64,000 bases of DNA from Pseudomonadota bacterium (GTDB lineage: Bacteria > Pseudomonadota > Gammaproteobacteria > Xanthomonadales > Xanthomonadaceae), in assembly GCA_023390905.1 (NCBI GenBank), contig JAEWBY010000108.1:14735-78734 (forward strand). The letters are read 5' to 3'. Positions within the stretch are counted from its first letter, which is position 1, and every line of letters starts with the position of its first letter. A program made the translations under genes and the position numbers. Under the pieces are notes generated by a model. It saw nothing but the letters and a program-made list of their open reading frames with translations. It ran no database searches and was not told the origin of the DNA. Positions 14,640 through 23,520 of the stretch are shown in pieces.

Positions 14640-16046
14640 TTACTCGCTGCGCCCGTAGATGTCCGAATAGCGGACGATGTCGTCTTCGCCCAGGTAATCG
14701 CCGGACTGCACCTCGATCAGTTCCAGCACGTCCTGGCCCGGATTCTCCAGGCGGTGGCGCGCGCCGATGGGAATGTAGGTGGACTGGTTTTCGTAGAGTT
14801 CGAAAACATCGTTGTCGCGCGTCACCCGCGCGATGCCCTTGACGACGATCCAGTGCTCGGCGCGATGGGCATGCGATTGCAGGGACAGCTTGGCGCCGGG
14901 CTTGACCTTGATGCGCTTGACCTGATGGCGGCTGCCCATGTCCACCGAATCGTAGCTGCCCCAGGGACGATGCACTTCGCGATGCAGGACCGCCTGGCTG
15001 CGCTGGGTATTCTTCAACTGCGCCACGACCTGCTTCACTTCCTGCACGCGATCCTTGCGCGCCACCAGCACCGCGTCATCGGTCTCCACGACCACCACGT
15101 CATCCAGGCCGACCAGCGCCACCAGCCGCTGCGCGTAGGCATAGCTGTTGCGCGTGTCCACCGCGATCACGTCACCATGGTGCGCATTGCCCTGCGCGTC
15201 GCGCTCGGCCACCTCCCACAATGCGGACCAACTGCCCACGTCGTTCCAGCCGATGTCCACCGGCAACACCATCGCGTGCGCGGTGCGCTCCATCACGGCG
15301 TAATCGATCGAATCGGACGGGCTCGCGGCGAATGCCTCCTTGTCGAGGCGGACGAAATCGCCGTCGCGATGCGCGCTGGCGAATGCGTGGGCCGCCGCTT
15401 GCGCGATGTCGGGCCGGAACTGCTCCAGTTCTTCGAGATAACGGCTGGCCTTGAACAGGAACATGCCGCTGTTCCAGTAATAGCCGCCCTCGGCCAGATA
15501 GTGTCCCGCCGTGGACGCATCGGGCTTCTCGACGAAGCGCAGTACCCGGCGCAGTCCCTCACCGGCCTCGGCCTGGATATAGCCGAAACCGGTTTCCGGC
15601 GCGTCCGGCACGATGCCGAAGGTGACCAGTGCGCCGGATTCGGCCACGCCGATCGCCGACCGCACGGCGCTGCGGAACGCTTCGCCATCACGGATCACGT
15701 GATCGGACGGCAGCACCAGCAACACCGGATCATCCCCCTGCGCCTTCGCCTGCAACGCGGCGACCGCGATCGCCGGTGCGGTGTTGCGGCCGACCGGTTC
15801 CAGCAGGATGTGCGGGGCCGGCGAGCCGATCTGGCGAAGCTGCTCGGCGACCAGGAAGCGATGCTCTTCGTTGGCCACCACGATCGGCGCGAGCGCTGAC
15901 AGCGGGGCCACGCGCGACCAGGTGTCCTGCAGCAGCGTGCGCTCGGTCGCCAGCGGCAGGAACTGCTTCGGATACGCCTCGCGGGACAGCGGCCACAGGC
16001 GTGTGCCGGAACCGCCGGACAGCAGGACGGGTTGAACGACGGCCAT
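14640..16046 (-). CDS. xanB: Mannose-1-phosphate guanylyltransferase / mannose-6-phosphate isomerase
   Basis: Bifunctional enzyme of 468 residues (XanB/ManC/AlgA type) that makes GDP-mannose for exopolysaccharide and LPS: isomerisation of fructose-6-phosphate to mannose-6-phosphate, and GTP transfer to mannose-1-phosphate. The N-terminal nucleotidyltransferase shows the pyrophosphorylase signature LLSGGSGTRLWPLSR (8-22) and FVEKP. The C-terminal cupin isomerase (from about 345) shows RPWGSYDS and QSHAHRAEHW with metal-binding His, then the ARHRLENPG segment. ATG 16046 is clear. It is divergent from amgK with a 68-bp gap. A phosphomannomutase (XanA) is not in this window. Confidence 0.93.
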   Translation of the reverse strand: MAVVQPVLLSGGSGTRLWPLSREAYPKQFLPLATERTLLQDTWSRVAPLSALAPIVVANEEHRFLVAEQLRQIGSPAPHILLEPVGRNTAPAIAVAALQAKAQGDDPVLLVLPSDHVIRDGEAFRSAVRSAIGVAESGALVTFGIVPDAPETGFGYIQAEAGEGLRRVLRFVEKPDASTAGHYLAEGGYYWNSGMFLFKASRYLEELEQFRPDIAQAAAHAFASAHRDGDFVRLDKEAFAASPSDSIDYAVMERTAHAMVLPVDIGWNDVGSWSALWEVAERDAQGNAHHGDVIAVDTRNSYAYAQRLVALVGLDDVVVVETDDAVLVARKDRVQEVKQVVAQLKNTQRSQAVLHREVHRPWGSYDSVDMGSRHQVKRIKVKPGAKLSLQSHAHRAEHWIVVKGIARVTRDNDVFELYENQSTYIPIGARHRLENPGQDVLELIEVQSGDYLGEDDIVRYSDIYGRSE

Positions 16047-16114
16047 GGAATGCTCGCGCGGATGGAGGACCGCAGTTTACCCTGTGCACGCAAACCGCAA
16101 GGCTGGAACCCGCA

Positions 16115-17134
16115 ATGCATCCAACGTCGTCCGAGTCGATCGAGCGCGCCGCGCGCCGCCTGCAATGGGCCCGTCAGGTGACTGGCGATCCCGTGCTCGA
16201 ACTGGAACGCGCCTCGGTCGATGCAGGCTTCCGCAGCTACTGGCGGAGCGTGGCGCAGGAGGGCCCCACGCGCATCGTGATGGATTCACCGCCGTCGCTG
16301 GAAGACGTACGGCCGTGGCTGCGCATGCGCGATCTGCTCGAAGGCGGCGGCGTGCGCGTGCCGCAGGTGCTGGCGCGCGATGTCGAGCACGGGTTCCTGC
16401 TGCTGGAGGATCTCGGCGGTCCCACGCTGGCGCAGACGATCACCGCCGACACCGCCGATGCCTGGTTCGATCGCGCGATCGAAGCGCTGATCACACTGCA
16501 ACGCATCGCACCGCCCGAAGGCGCCGGCGAGTTCGGTGAAGCCCTGCTCCAGCGCGACGCCGGCCTGTTCGAAGAGTGGTTCCTGCAGCGGCATCTGGGC
16601 CTTGAGCTGGATTGCGGGGAAGCCGAATCGCTGCAACTGGCGCAGCGGCGCCTGATGGACAACGCGATGTCGCAGGCGCGCGTGCTGACCCATCGCGATT
16701 TCATGCCGCGCAATCTCATGCCGACGCTGCCCATGCCGGCGGTGCTGGATTTCCAGGACTGCGTGATCGGGCCGGTGGCCTACGATCCGGTCAGCCTGTT
16801 CAAGGATGCATTCCTGAGCTGGCCATTGGAGCGCGTCGATGGCTGGCTGCTGCGCTACCACGCGCGCGCCGTGGAAGCCGGAGTGCCGGTGCCCGCGTCC
16901 GCGCGGACGTTCCTGCGTGATGCGGACTGGCTGGGCATCCAGCGGCACCTGAAGATTCTCGGCATCTTCTCGCGCCTGCATTATCGCGATGGCAAGAGTC
17001 GCTATCTGGCCGATGCGCCGCGTTTCATCGCGTATCTGGACGAGGTGTTGCCGCGGCATCCCGAACTGTCCGGAGTGCAGGCCCTGCTTGATCGACGCAT
17101 CAAGCCGGCACTCGCGACAAAGGAACCAGTATGA
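16115..17134 (+). CDS. amgK: N-acetylmuramate/N-acetylglucosamine kinase AmgK
   Basis: Aminoglycoside-phosphotransferase-fold kinase of 339 residues (AmgK of Pseudomonas putida is about 340). It phosphorylates MurNAc at the anomeric carbon in peptidoglycan recycling. Catalytic loop LTHRDFMPRNLM (H-x-D-x4-N) and metal-binding VLDFQD are visible; the Gly-rich loop region is weak, as usual in this family. ATG 16115 is chosen because the upstream open frame overlaps xanB in antisense. It overlaps murU by 4 bp (ATGA), the standard AmgK-MurU pair. The pathway bypasses MurA and is linked to intrinsic fosfomycin tolerance in Pseudomonas. Confidence 0.9.
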   Translation: MHPTSSESIERAARRLQWARQVTGDPVLELERASVDAGFRSYWRSVAQEGPTRIVMDSPPSLEDVRPWLRMRDLLEGGGVRVPQVLARDVEHGFLLLEDLGGPTLAQTITADTADAWFDRAIEALITLQRIAPPEGAGEFGEALLQRDAGLFEEWFLQRHLGLELDCGEAESLQLAQRRLMDNAMSQARVLTHRDFMPRNLMPTLPMPAVLDFQDCVIGPVAYDPVSLFKDAFLSWPLERVDGWLLRYHARAVEAGVPVPASARTFLRDADWLGIQRHLKILGIFSRLHYRDGKSRYLADAPRFIAYLDEVLPRHPELSGVQALLDRRIKPALATKEPV

Positions 17135-17832
17135 AGGCGCTGATTTTCGCGGCCGGCCTGGGCGAACGCATGCGGCCGCTGACCGATCACACGCCCAAGC
17201 CGCTGCTGAGCGTCGGTGGCAAGCCGCTGATCGTCTGGCATCTGGAAAAGCTCGCCGCGCTCGGCGTGCGCGACGTGGTGATCAACACGAGCTGGCTCGC
17301 CGATCAGTTCCCCGCTGCGCTGGGCGATGGTGCGCGCTGGGGACTTCGGCTGCACTACTCGTATGAAGGCGCAACGCCGCTGGAAACCGGCGGCGGCATG
17401 CTGCACGCGCGGCCATTGCTGGGCCAGGCGCCGTTCCTGCTGGTCAATGGCGATGTGTGGACGGATTTCGATTTCACCCGTTTGCCGCGTGAGCCTGAAG
17501 GGCTGGCCCATCTGGTGCTGGTGGACCCGCCGGCGCATGCCACGCATGGCGATTTCGCGCTGGACGAAGCAGGCCATGTGCGCAGCGACGGCGCGCGCCG
17601 CCTCACCTACGCCGGATTGGGCATCTACCGGCCCGCATTGCTCGATGGCTGGCGCGAGGTGATCACCACCGATGCCGGGACGCCGCCGCGCTTCATGCTG
17701 GCGCCGCTGCTGCGCGCGTGCATGCCGGCAGGCGCGATCACCGGCGAACACTGGTGCGGTCGCTGGACCGATGTCGGCACACCGCAGCGGCTGAAGGCTC
17801 TGGACGACGAACTGCGCAGCGGCGCCGACTGA
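17131..17832 (+). CDS. murU: N-acetylmuramate alpha-1-phosphate uridylyltransferase MurU
   Basis: Nucleotidyltransferase of 233 residues that joins UTP and MurNAc-1-phosphate to give UDP-MurNAc, the step after AmgK. The signature AAGLGERMRPLTDHTPKPLL lies at 7-26, with VNGDVWTDFD as the metal-binding site and ETGGGML as the sugar loop. The short length and the partner gene separate it from RfbA/GlmU relatives. It is coupled to amgK by overlap. After its stop comes a non-coding stretch with DnaA-box-like sequences. Confidence 0.92.
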   Translation: MKALIFAAGLGERMRPLTDHTPKPLLSVGGKPLIVWHLEKLAALGVRDVVINTSWLADQFPAALGDGARWGLRLHYSYEGATPLETGGGMLHARPLLGQAPFLLVNGDVWTDFDFTRLPREPEGLAHLVLVDPPAHATHGDFALDEAGHVRSDGARRLTYAGLGIYRPALLDGWREVITTDAGTPPRFMLAPLLRACMPAGAITGEHWCGRWTDVGTPQRLKALDDELRSGAD

Positions 17833-17926
17833 TTGGAACTTCAGCGTCGATGGCGTGGTGGTCGCGATGGATCACCCGGGCCGTGCGGGGGCGCCGAGGC
17901 CTGGCACGCATGGCCCGCAGGCGTAG

Positions 17927-17991
17927 GCATCCACAACAAGGACAGTTCTCCACAACCGGTGTGGATGAAGCCGGGACAATCGTGTGGATAA
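17927..17991. other. Cluster of DnaA-box-like sequences between murU and hda
   Basis: One perfect box TGTGGATAA (17983-17991, minus orientation of TTATCCACA), two one-mismatch boxes, TTCTCCACA (17946-17954, plus) and TGTGGATGA (17960-17968, minus), and one two-mismatch box GCATCCACA (17927-17935). The middle pair face each other across 5 bp. The genes on both sides converge, so the cluster is not a promoter. It could be a DnaA-binding control locus. The rest of 17833-18059 holds no gene. Confidence 0.5.
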
Positions 17992-18001
17992 CATCCGCGC
18001 G

Positions 18002-18018
18002 GCCTTGCGGCGCAAGGC
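18002..18018. terminator. Stem-loop after hda, possible terminator
   Basis: GCCTTGC-GGC-GCAAGGC forms a 7-bp stem in the convergent murU/hda gap. A second small pairing, CTGGC / GCCAG around a T6 run, lies at 18030-18048. Either could end transcription, but neither has the standard stem-then-T-run order. Confidence 0.35.
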
Positions 18019-18059
18019 TGTCAAGCGGACTGGCGATTTTTTGGCCAGCCGTTTCCGGC

Positions 18060-18779
18060 TCAGCGCGTTTCCAGCACGCTGCGCAGGAACGGCACGGTGA
18101 TGCGTCGCTGCGCCGCGAGCGAAGCGCGATCCAGTTGATCGAGCAGCGCGACCAGCCGCCCGAGATCGCGATCGGTGCGCGTCAGCAGCCAGTCGATGGC
18201 GGCATCTTCCAGCATCAGACCGCGGCGTTGCGCGCGGTCACGCAGGACCTCGCGGCGGCCTTCGTCATCCAGTGGCGACAGCACGACGCGCGTGCACTGC
18301 GCCAGGCGGGAACGCAGATCCGGCAGATCGATCGCGACGTCCGCGGGCAGTTCGCGCGCCGTATAGAGCACGGAAATGCCGGCTGGTCGGGCGCGGTTGT
18401 GGAAATCGAACACGGCGACTTCGTCATCGCGTCCGCCGGTGATCGCGTCCAACCCGTCTAGCGCCACGACGTCATGCCCTTCCAGCGCGTCCAGCGCTTC
18501 GCGCATGCGGCCCGCGGCGGCGGCCAGCGGCAGGAACGCCGCGCGGCGACCGGCCTGCTCGGCCTCGGCGCACAGCGCGAGTGCCAGATGGGTCTTGCCC
18601 GTGCGCGCAGCGCCGGCCAGATAGATCCAGTCCGCACCCTGCGCCGTCGCCAGCGCGCGCAATTGCGGCAACGCACCCTCCGGCGCGTGCACGAAGCTCT
18701 CCAACCGTTGATCCGGCGGATAACGAAGGGCTAGCGGCAGTTGCGGGGTCAGGCCGGACGGAGGCGAAGCCGGGGTCAC
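18060..18779 (-). CDS. hda: DnaA regulatory inactivator Hda
   Basis: AAA+ protein of 239 residues related to DnaA but without the DNA-binding domain. Near the N-terminus QLPLAL (13-18) matches the sliding-clamp-binding motif of Hda. The Walker A is GAARTGKTHL, and later come FDFHNR and sensor-type segments (LLTRTDRDLGRLVALLD). With the DNA-loaded beta clamp it makes DnaA hydrolyse ATP after initiation. The start is GTG 18779, overlapping the stop of the upstream transporter gene (GTGA). A cluster of DnaA-box-like sequences lies just past its 3' end. Confidence 0.9.
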   Translation of the reverse strand: MTPASPPSGLTPQLPLALRYPPDQRLESFVHAPEGALPQLRALATAQGADWIYLAGAARTGKTHLALALCAEAEQAGRRAAFLPLAAAAGRMREALDALEGHDVVALDGLDAITGGRDDEVAVFDFHNRARPAGISVLYTARELPADVAIDLPDLRSRLAQCTRVVLSPLDDEGRREVLRDRAQRRGLMLEDAAIDWLLTRTDRDLGRLVALLDQLDRASLAAQRRITVPFLRSVLETR

Positions 18780-19936
18780 TTGGGTTCCGTCTTGTCCGGA
18801 TGAGCGTCGATCGGCACGGCGCGATCGACATGCGGATCGAGCAGGATCGTCGGGTGATCGCCCGCGTACAGATGGCTGTGGGTATAGCGCTCGTGCGCGA
18901 ATCGCAGCAGCACGTTGGCGATCGCCGCGATCGGCAGCGCCAGCAGCATGCCGAGGAAACCGAACAACTGGCCGCCGGCCATGATCGCGAAGATCACCGC
19001 CACCGGATGCAGGCCGATTCGATCACCGACGATGCGTGGCGTCAGCACATAGCCTTCGAGCATCTGCCCGATCACGAACACCACCAGCACCAGCGCCACC
19101 AGTGTCCAGTCACCGCTGGACTGCACCAGCGCGGCAATCACGCCGAGCACGATGCCGGTCGCGGTACCCAGGTACGGCACGAAGCTGATGAGGCCGGCGA
19201 TGATGCCGATCAGCAGCCCGAGCTTCAGGCCCACCACCGAAAGGCCGACCGCGTAGATCGCGCCCAACGCGAGCATGACCAGGAACTGCCCGCGCAGGAA
19301 GGCGCCAAGCACGTCGTTGGATTCGCGCGCCAGCCGCGTCACGGTGCCGATGTGATCGCGCGGGATCAGCGCCGCCACGCGTTCGACCAGCTTGTCCCAG
19401 TCACGCAGGAAATAGAACGTCAGGATCGGCAGCAGCACGATGTTGGCGATCCACGCCATCATCGCGAAGCCCGAGCGCGACAGATACCCGAAGAAGGTCG
19501 CGGCCACGCCGCCGGCCTGCTGCCAGTGGCCGCGGATCCACGCGGTGATGCGCTCCGGGTCCAGCCACGCCACCAGTTCCAGACCGGTGCGGCGCTCGAC
19601 CCACGGCAGCGCCGTCTGCACGAACCAGTCGCGGTAGGTCGGCAGGGATTCGATCAACTCGACCACCTGCTTTTCCAGCATCGGCACCAGGATCAGCAGC
19701 GCCAGCACCACCAGCAGCAACATCAGGGTGAACACGAGCACCACCGCGATGGTGCGCGAATACCCCCGGCGTTCGAGCCGATCCACCCAGGGATCGCCCA
19801 GCCAGCCCAGCAGCGCGGCGCACACGAACGGCGTCAGCACCGGCGCGAGCAGATAGATCAGCCATCCGCCGATCGCGGCGATCAGCAGCCATTGCCAGCG
19901 GCGCGCGGTCGCGCTGGTGGGGGAGGAAAGATCCAT
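18776..19936 (-). CDS. AI-2E/PerM family membrane transporter
   Basis: Inner-membrane protein of 386 residues with about eight hydrophobic helices. The long soluble insert (about 65-165, PTYRDWFVQTALPWVERRTG and beyond) and the segment SFVPYLGTATGIVLG belong to the AI-2E/PerM family, as does the C-terminal PRIVGDRIGLHPVAVIF. Members export or exchange varied substrates; the substrate here cannot be read from sequence. It is translationally coupled to hda by a 4-bp overlap, an arrangement common in this group and linked to neighbouring purM and purN in many gammaproteobacteria. Confidence 0.87.
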   Translation of the reverse strand: MDLSSPTSATARRWQWLLIAAIGGWLIYLLAPVLTPFVCAALLGWLGDPWVDRLERRGYSRTIAVVLVFTLMLLLVVLALLILVPMLEKQVVELIESLPTYRDWFVQTALPWVERRTGLELVAWLDPERITAWIRGHWQQAGGVAATFFGYLSRSGFAMMAWIANIVLLPILTFYFLRDWDKLVERVAALIPRDHIGTVTRLARESNDVLGAFLRGQFLVMLALGAIYAVGLSVVGLKLGLLIGIIAGLISFVPYLGTATGIVLGVIAALVQSSGDWTLVALVLVVFVIGQMLEGYVLTPRIVGDRIGLHPVAVIFAIMAGGQLFGFLGMLLALPIAAIANVLLRFAHERYTHSHLYAGDHPTILLDPHVDRAVPIDAHPDKTEPK

Positions 19937-19962
19937 GCGTCGTCCGTGTCCTGGCGGGTGAA

Positions 19963-21045
19963 TTACTTCAGACGATACACCGGCGGTTCGCCTTCGCCAC
20001 CTGCCAGCGGGCTGCTGTCGCCGAGCATGCGGCGGAAACCACTGAGGCCGGAGATCAGTTCCAGATCCAGCTCCAGCGTGTCACCGGCCGCGCGCACCGG
20101 CACGATGCGGCGGACGACGGCCATCTTCTGCAGCTGGGCCATCAGGGTCAGGTAGTCGTTGGTGTCGTGGATGCCGGTGAAGACGACCCGGTAGGTGCCG
20201 GCGGGGCCGGACGCACTGCGCTTGGCGTAGCGCTTGACCAGCGCATCGGCCGTGCCATCGGCGCCACCGGCCATCGCGCGACGCGCATCGCCATCGCTGG
20301 TGGACCAGCTCGAGAGCACCTTGCCGGCGTCGACGAAGGTCCAGTCGGCGGTCCAGCCGCTGCCCTTGCGATAGAGCTTGCCGATCAACTGCATGGGCGG
20401 GCTGTAGCGCGATGACGCGCGTGCGATCGCGGCGGTGTCCTGGCGCCAGATCGCGCCGACCAGCGCCTGCTCGGCCGCGCTGCCGGCCGGCAGGCCGAGG
20501 CTGTAGCCGCGTTCGATGGCGCGGTTGAGCAAGGGGCGCGCCGCGTTGGCCTGTTCCAGACCGACCAGACGCGGACCGCTGCCGTCATTGATCGCCAGCC
20601 ACACGACCGGCTTGGGCCGGGGCTGCGGCCAGATCGGCAGTCCGAGCACGGCGGCCAGTTCGTCCACTTCGTCCTGATCGAAGCGCACGACGAGCGTGGT
20701 GCGGAACGTCGGTGCGCCGCTGGGCGAGGTGCCCTGGTCCTGGCGATAGTCGTAGCTCTTCACCAGGTTCTTCGCATTGCGCAGTTCCTGGCCCACGCCC
20801 GGCCGCGAGGCGACGCTGCGATCGCCGGACAGCTTGCCCATCACGCTCGCCAGCGCGCGCGCGAAAGCGCCATTGCGCTCGGCCTCGCCCTGGCCGTTGA
20901 CCGGCACTTCGGCTTCATAGGCGCCGCGCGCCGCGGCGCTGTCGCCTTCGGTGCGCAGACCACTCTGGGCCCATGCCGCCGGCGTGGTGGCCATGGCGGA
21001 GGCGGCCAGCAGGGCCACGACGAGCAAACCTTTCATCCAGCGCAT
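19963..21045 (-). CDS. DUF2066 domain periplasmic protein
   Basis: Protein of 360 residues with a signal peptide (cleavage near AWA-QS, about residue 27). ATG 21045 is chosen; an in-frame TTG at 21057 is possible. The N-terminal half (about 33-170, EAEVPVNGQGEAERN ... RFDQDEVDELAAVLGLPIWPQPRP) matches the DUF2066 family, found beside purM and hda in many proteobacteria. The C-terminal part (TYRVVFTGIHDTNDYLTLMAQL) may be a second alpha-beta domain. Function is unknown. It is divergent from purM and followed by the PerM gene after 26 bp. Confidence 0.82.
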   Translation of the reverse strand: MRWMKGLLVVALLAASAMATTPAAWAQSGLRTEGDSAAARGAYEAEVPVNGQGEAERNGAFARALASVMGKLSGDRSVASRPGVGQELRNAKNLVKSYDYRQDQGTSPSGAPTFRTTLVVRFDQDEVDELAAVLGLPIWPQPRPKPVVWLAINDGSGPRLVGLEQANAARPLLNRAIERGYSLGLPAGSAAEQALVGAIWRQDTAAIARASSRYSPPMQLIGKLYRKGSGWTADWTFVDAGKVLSSWSTSDGDARRAMAGGADGTADALVKRYAKRSASGPAGTYRVVFTGIHDTNDYLTLMAQLQKMAVVRRIVPVRAAGDTLELDLELISGLSGFRRMLGDSSPLAGGEGEPPVYRLK

Positions 21046-21184
21046 CACGCGTCCCAAGACTCCCGAAACGGAGGGAATTGTTGCCCGAATGGGCCACCAG
21101 CGCCAACGTGGCTCGTTCAGCCAGGACCGAACCGGGACCGGATTCCTTTAAAATCACCGGCCTTGCCCCCTGCCAGCGAATGCC

Positions 21185-22231
21185 GTGACCCAGTCCACGC
21201 CCCCCGCCTCCACCCCGATGACCTATCGCGACGCGGGGGTCGACATCGACGCCGGCAATGAAGTGGTCGAACGCATCAAGCCGCTGGTCAAGCGCAGCTT
21301 CCGGCCCGAAGTGATGGGCGGGCTCGGCGGTTTCGGCGCGCTGTTCGATCTGTCCGGCAAGTACCGTGAGCCCGTGCTGGTCTCCGGCACCGACGGCGTC
21401 GGCACCAAGCTCAAGCTCGCCCAGCAGCTCAACCGCCACGACACCATCGGCATCGATCTGGTGGCCATGTGCGTGAACGACGTGCTGGTGCAGGGCGCCG
21501 AACCGCTGTTCTTCCTCGACTATTTCGCCACCGGCAAGCTCGATGTCGAGACCACGGTCGCGGTCGTGGGCGGCATCGCCAGGGGTTGCGAACTGTCCGG
21601 TTGCGCGCTCATTGGCGGCGAGACGGCGGAAATGCCCGACATGTATCCGCCGGGCGAATACGATCTGGCCGGCTTCTGCGTCGCGGCGGTGGAAAAATCC
21701 AAACTGCTGGACGGCGCCCGCGTGCGCGCCGGCGATCTGCTGATCGGCATCGCGTCCAGCGGCCCGCATTCCAATGGCTATTCGCTCGTTCGCCGCATCT
21801 ATGACCGCGCCGGTCGTCCGGCCGATCTGGATCTCGGCGGCGTCAAGCTGGTCGATGCGCTGATGGCGCCCACGCGCCTGTACGTGAAGCCGATACTGGA
21901 ACTGCTGAAGTCGCACGAACTGCATGCGATGGCGCACATCACCGGCGGCGGGCTCACCGAGAACATCATCCGCGTGATCCCAGAAGGACTGGGCCTGCGC
22001 ATCGAAGCCAGCGCCTGGACGCTGCCGCCGGTGTTCGAGTGGCTGCAACGCGAGGGGGCGGTGGATTCGGCGGAAATGTGGCGCACCTTCAACTGCGGCA
22101 TCGGCTTCGTGCTGGTGGTGTCGCCGGATCAGGCCAGTGCGGTGGAAGCCGATCTGGCCCGCCTGCAACTGCCGAACTGGCGCATCGGTGAAGTCGTGCC
22201 GGCCAGCGGCGAACGCGTCGCGATTGGCTGA
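21185..22231 (+). CDS. purM: Phosphoribosylformylglycinamidine cyclo-ligase (AIR synthetase)
   Basis: Enzyme of 348 residues for the fifth step of purine synthesis: ATP-driven ring closure of FGAM to AIR. Family motifs are MTYRDAGVDIDAGN, SGTDGVGTKLKLA, GIDLVAMCVNDVLVQGAEP and GGETAEMP. The start is GTG 21185; the in-frame ATG at 21218 would also give a full catalytic domain. It leads a cluster purM-DUF2238-purN-DUF3108-DUF3108 with gaps of 9 bp or overlaps, so it probably heads the operon. A TTTAAAA patch 30 bases upstream may be part of its promoter. Confidence 0.95.
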   Translation: MTQSTPPASTPMTYRDAGVDIDAGNEVVERIKPLVKRSFRPEVMGGLGGFGALFDLSGKYREPVLVSGTDGVGTKLKLAQQLNRHDTIGIDLVAMCVNDVLVQGAEPLFFLDYFATGKLDVETTVAVVGGIARGCELSGCALIGGETAEMPDMYPPGEYDLAGFCVAAVEKSKLLDGARVRAGDLLIGIASSGPHSNGYSLVRRIYDRAGRPADLDLGGVKLVDALMAPTRLYVKPILELLKSHELHAMAHITGGGLTENIIRVIPEGLGLRIEASAWTLPPVFEWLQREGAVDSAEMWRTFNCGIGFVLVVSPDQASAVEADLARLQLPNWRIGEVVPASGERVAIG

Positions 22232-22240
22232 TCCACGTCC

Positions 22241-22861
22241 ATGCAAACAGGCAAACGCGTCGCCTTCGCGCTGACGCTGGCCGTTTTCGCACTGAGCTGG
22301 ATCGCCCCGCGCTGGCCGCTCGAACAGGCCCTGCACAGCAGCCTCACCGTGGTCGGACTGGTCTGGCTGTGGCGGCATGATCGGCACTGGCCGATGCGGC
22401 CCTCGCACTTCGCGCTGATCTGCGTGTTCATCGTGATGCACTGCATCGGCGCGCGTTGGCTGTATTCGTATGTCCCCTACGAACAATGGCTGCAGGCGCT
22501 GTTCGGATGGTCGCCGGCGGCGACCTTCGGCTGGCACCGCAATCATTTCGATCGCCTGATCCATTTCATGTACGGCGCCTGCTTCACACCGGCCGCGTGG
22601 CATTGGCTGCGTCAGCGCTGGCCGTTGAGCGCCGCGCAGGGCTTCGTCATCGCGGTGATGCTGATCATGTGCAGCAGCCTGATCTACGAATGGATGGAAT
22701 GGGGCATCGCGCTGACGATGTCGCCGGAGGCGGCCGAGTCCTACAACGGCCAACAGGGCGATGTCTGGGATGCGCACATGGACATGCTGCTGGCCACGCT
22801 CGGTGCCCTGATCGTGTGGCCGCTGGTGCGTGGCGAGCGCACCGCGGTGAAAGCCGCATGA
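22241..22861 (+). CDS. DUF2238 (YjdF-like) inner-membrane protein
   Basis: Membrane protein of 206 residues with about five or six hydrophobic segments. The family motif NHFDRLIHFMYG and the acidic SLIYEWMEWG and QQGDVWDAHMDM segments, with conserved His, Asp and Glu, match DUF2238. No activity is established for it. Its placement between purM and purN, with a 4-bp overlap into purN, shows tight co-expression but gives no direct clue. The conserved polar residues near the membrane suggest a metal site or catalytic centre, which is a guess. Confidence 0.82.
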   Translation: MQTGKRVAFALTLAVFALSWIAPRWPLEQALHSSLTVVGLVWLWRHDRHWPMRPSHFALICVFIVMHCIGARWLYSYVPYEQWLQALFGWSPAATFGWHRNHFDRLIHFMYGACFTPAAWHWLRQRWPLSAAQGFVIAVMLIMCSSLIYEWMEWGIALTMSPEAAESYNGQQGDVWDAHMDMLLATLGALIVWPLVRGERTAVKAA

Positions 22862-23520
22862 GCCGTCGCATCGCCATCCTCGCATCGGGCCGCGGCAGCA
22901 ATCTGCAGGCGCTGCTGGATGCTATCGCCGCGGGCGCGCTGGATGCGGAAATCGTCGGCGTGTTTTCCGATCGTCCCTCCGCCGCCGCCTTGCAGCGCGT
23001 GCCCCCACCGTTGCGCTGGAGCGAGTCGGCGCGTGCCTATCCCGATCGCGCCGCCTTCGATCGGGTGCTGGGGGATGCGGTGGAGGCGTGCCGGCCCGAC
23101 TGGATCGTCTGCGCCGGCTACATGCGCATCCTGGGCGAGGCCTTCATCGCCCGCTTCCGGGGCCGGCTGCTGAACATCCACCCTTCCCTGTTGCCCAAGT
23201 ACCGCGGACTGCACACGCACGCGCGCGCACTGGAGGCCGGCGACCGCGAACACGGCGCCAGCGTGCATTTCGTCGTGCCCGAACTGGATGCCGGCAGCGT
23301 GATCGCGCAGACGATCATTCCGGTACTTCCCGGCGACAGCCCGGAACAACTGGCCGCGCGGCTGCTCCCGCAGGAACATGCGCTGCTGGTGGCGGTACTG
23401 CGCATGGCTGTCGGCGGTCACATCCGTGAACAGGATGAACAGGCGTGGGTGGATGGTCAGCCGATATTAAAACCGCTGATCCTAGGCTCACCCTCACTCC
23501 CCGCGCCTCCCCTCGTCTGA
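22858..23520 (+). CDS. purN: Phosphoribosylglycinamide formyltransferase PurN
   Basis: Folate-dependent GAR transformylase of 220 residues, third step of purine synthesis. N-terminal LASGRGSNLQALLDA binds GAR. Catalytic residues are visible as Asn and His in NIHPSLLPKYRG and Asp in ELDAGSVIAQ. ATG 22858 overlaps the preceding stop (ATGA). The C-terminus (DGQPILKPLILGSPSLPAPPLV) is about ten residues longer than typical. Its stop overlaps the next ATG (TGATG). Confidence 0.94.
   Translation: MSRRIAILASGRGSNLQALLDAIAAGALDAEIVGVFSDRPSAAALQRVPPPLRWSESARAYPDRAAFDRVLGDAVEACRPDWIVCAGYMRILGEAFIARFRGRLLNIHPSLLPKYRGLHTHARALEAGDREHGASVHFVVPELDAGSVIAQTIIPVLPGDSPEQLAARLLPQEHALLVAVLRMAVGGHIREQDEQAWVDGQPILKPLILGSPSLPAPPLV

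Noticed and set aside
13335..15899. 854-codon open frame on the plus strand
   Set aside because: It lies antisense to the regulator and xanB, which have clear domains. Long antisense frames are expected at this G+C content.
17927..17991. Chromosome replication origin
   Set aside because: DnaA boxes are present, but dnaA, dnaN, gyrB or rpmH and an AT-rich unwinding region are missing.
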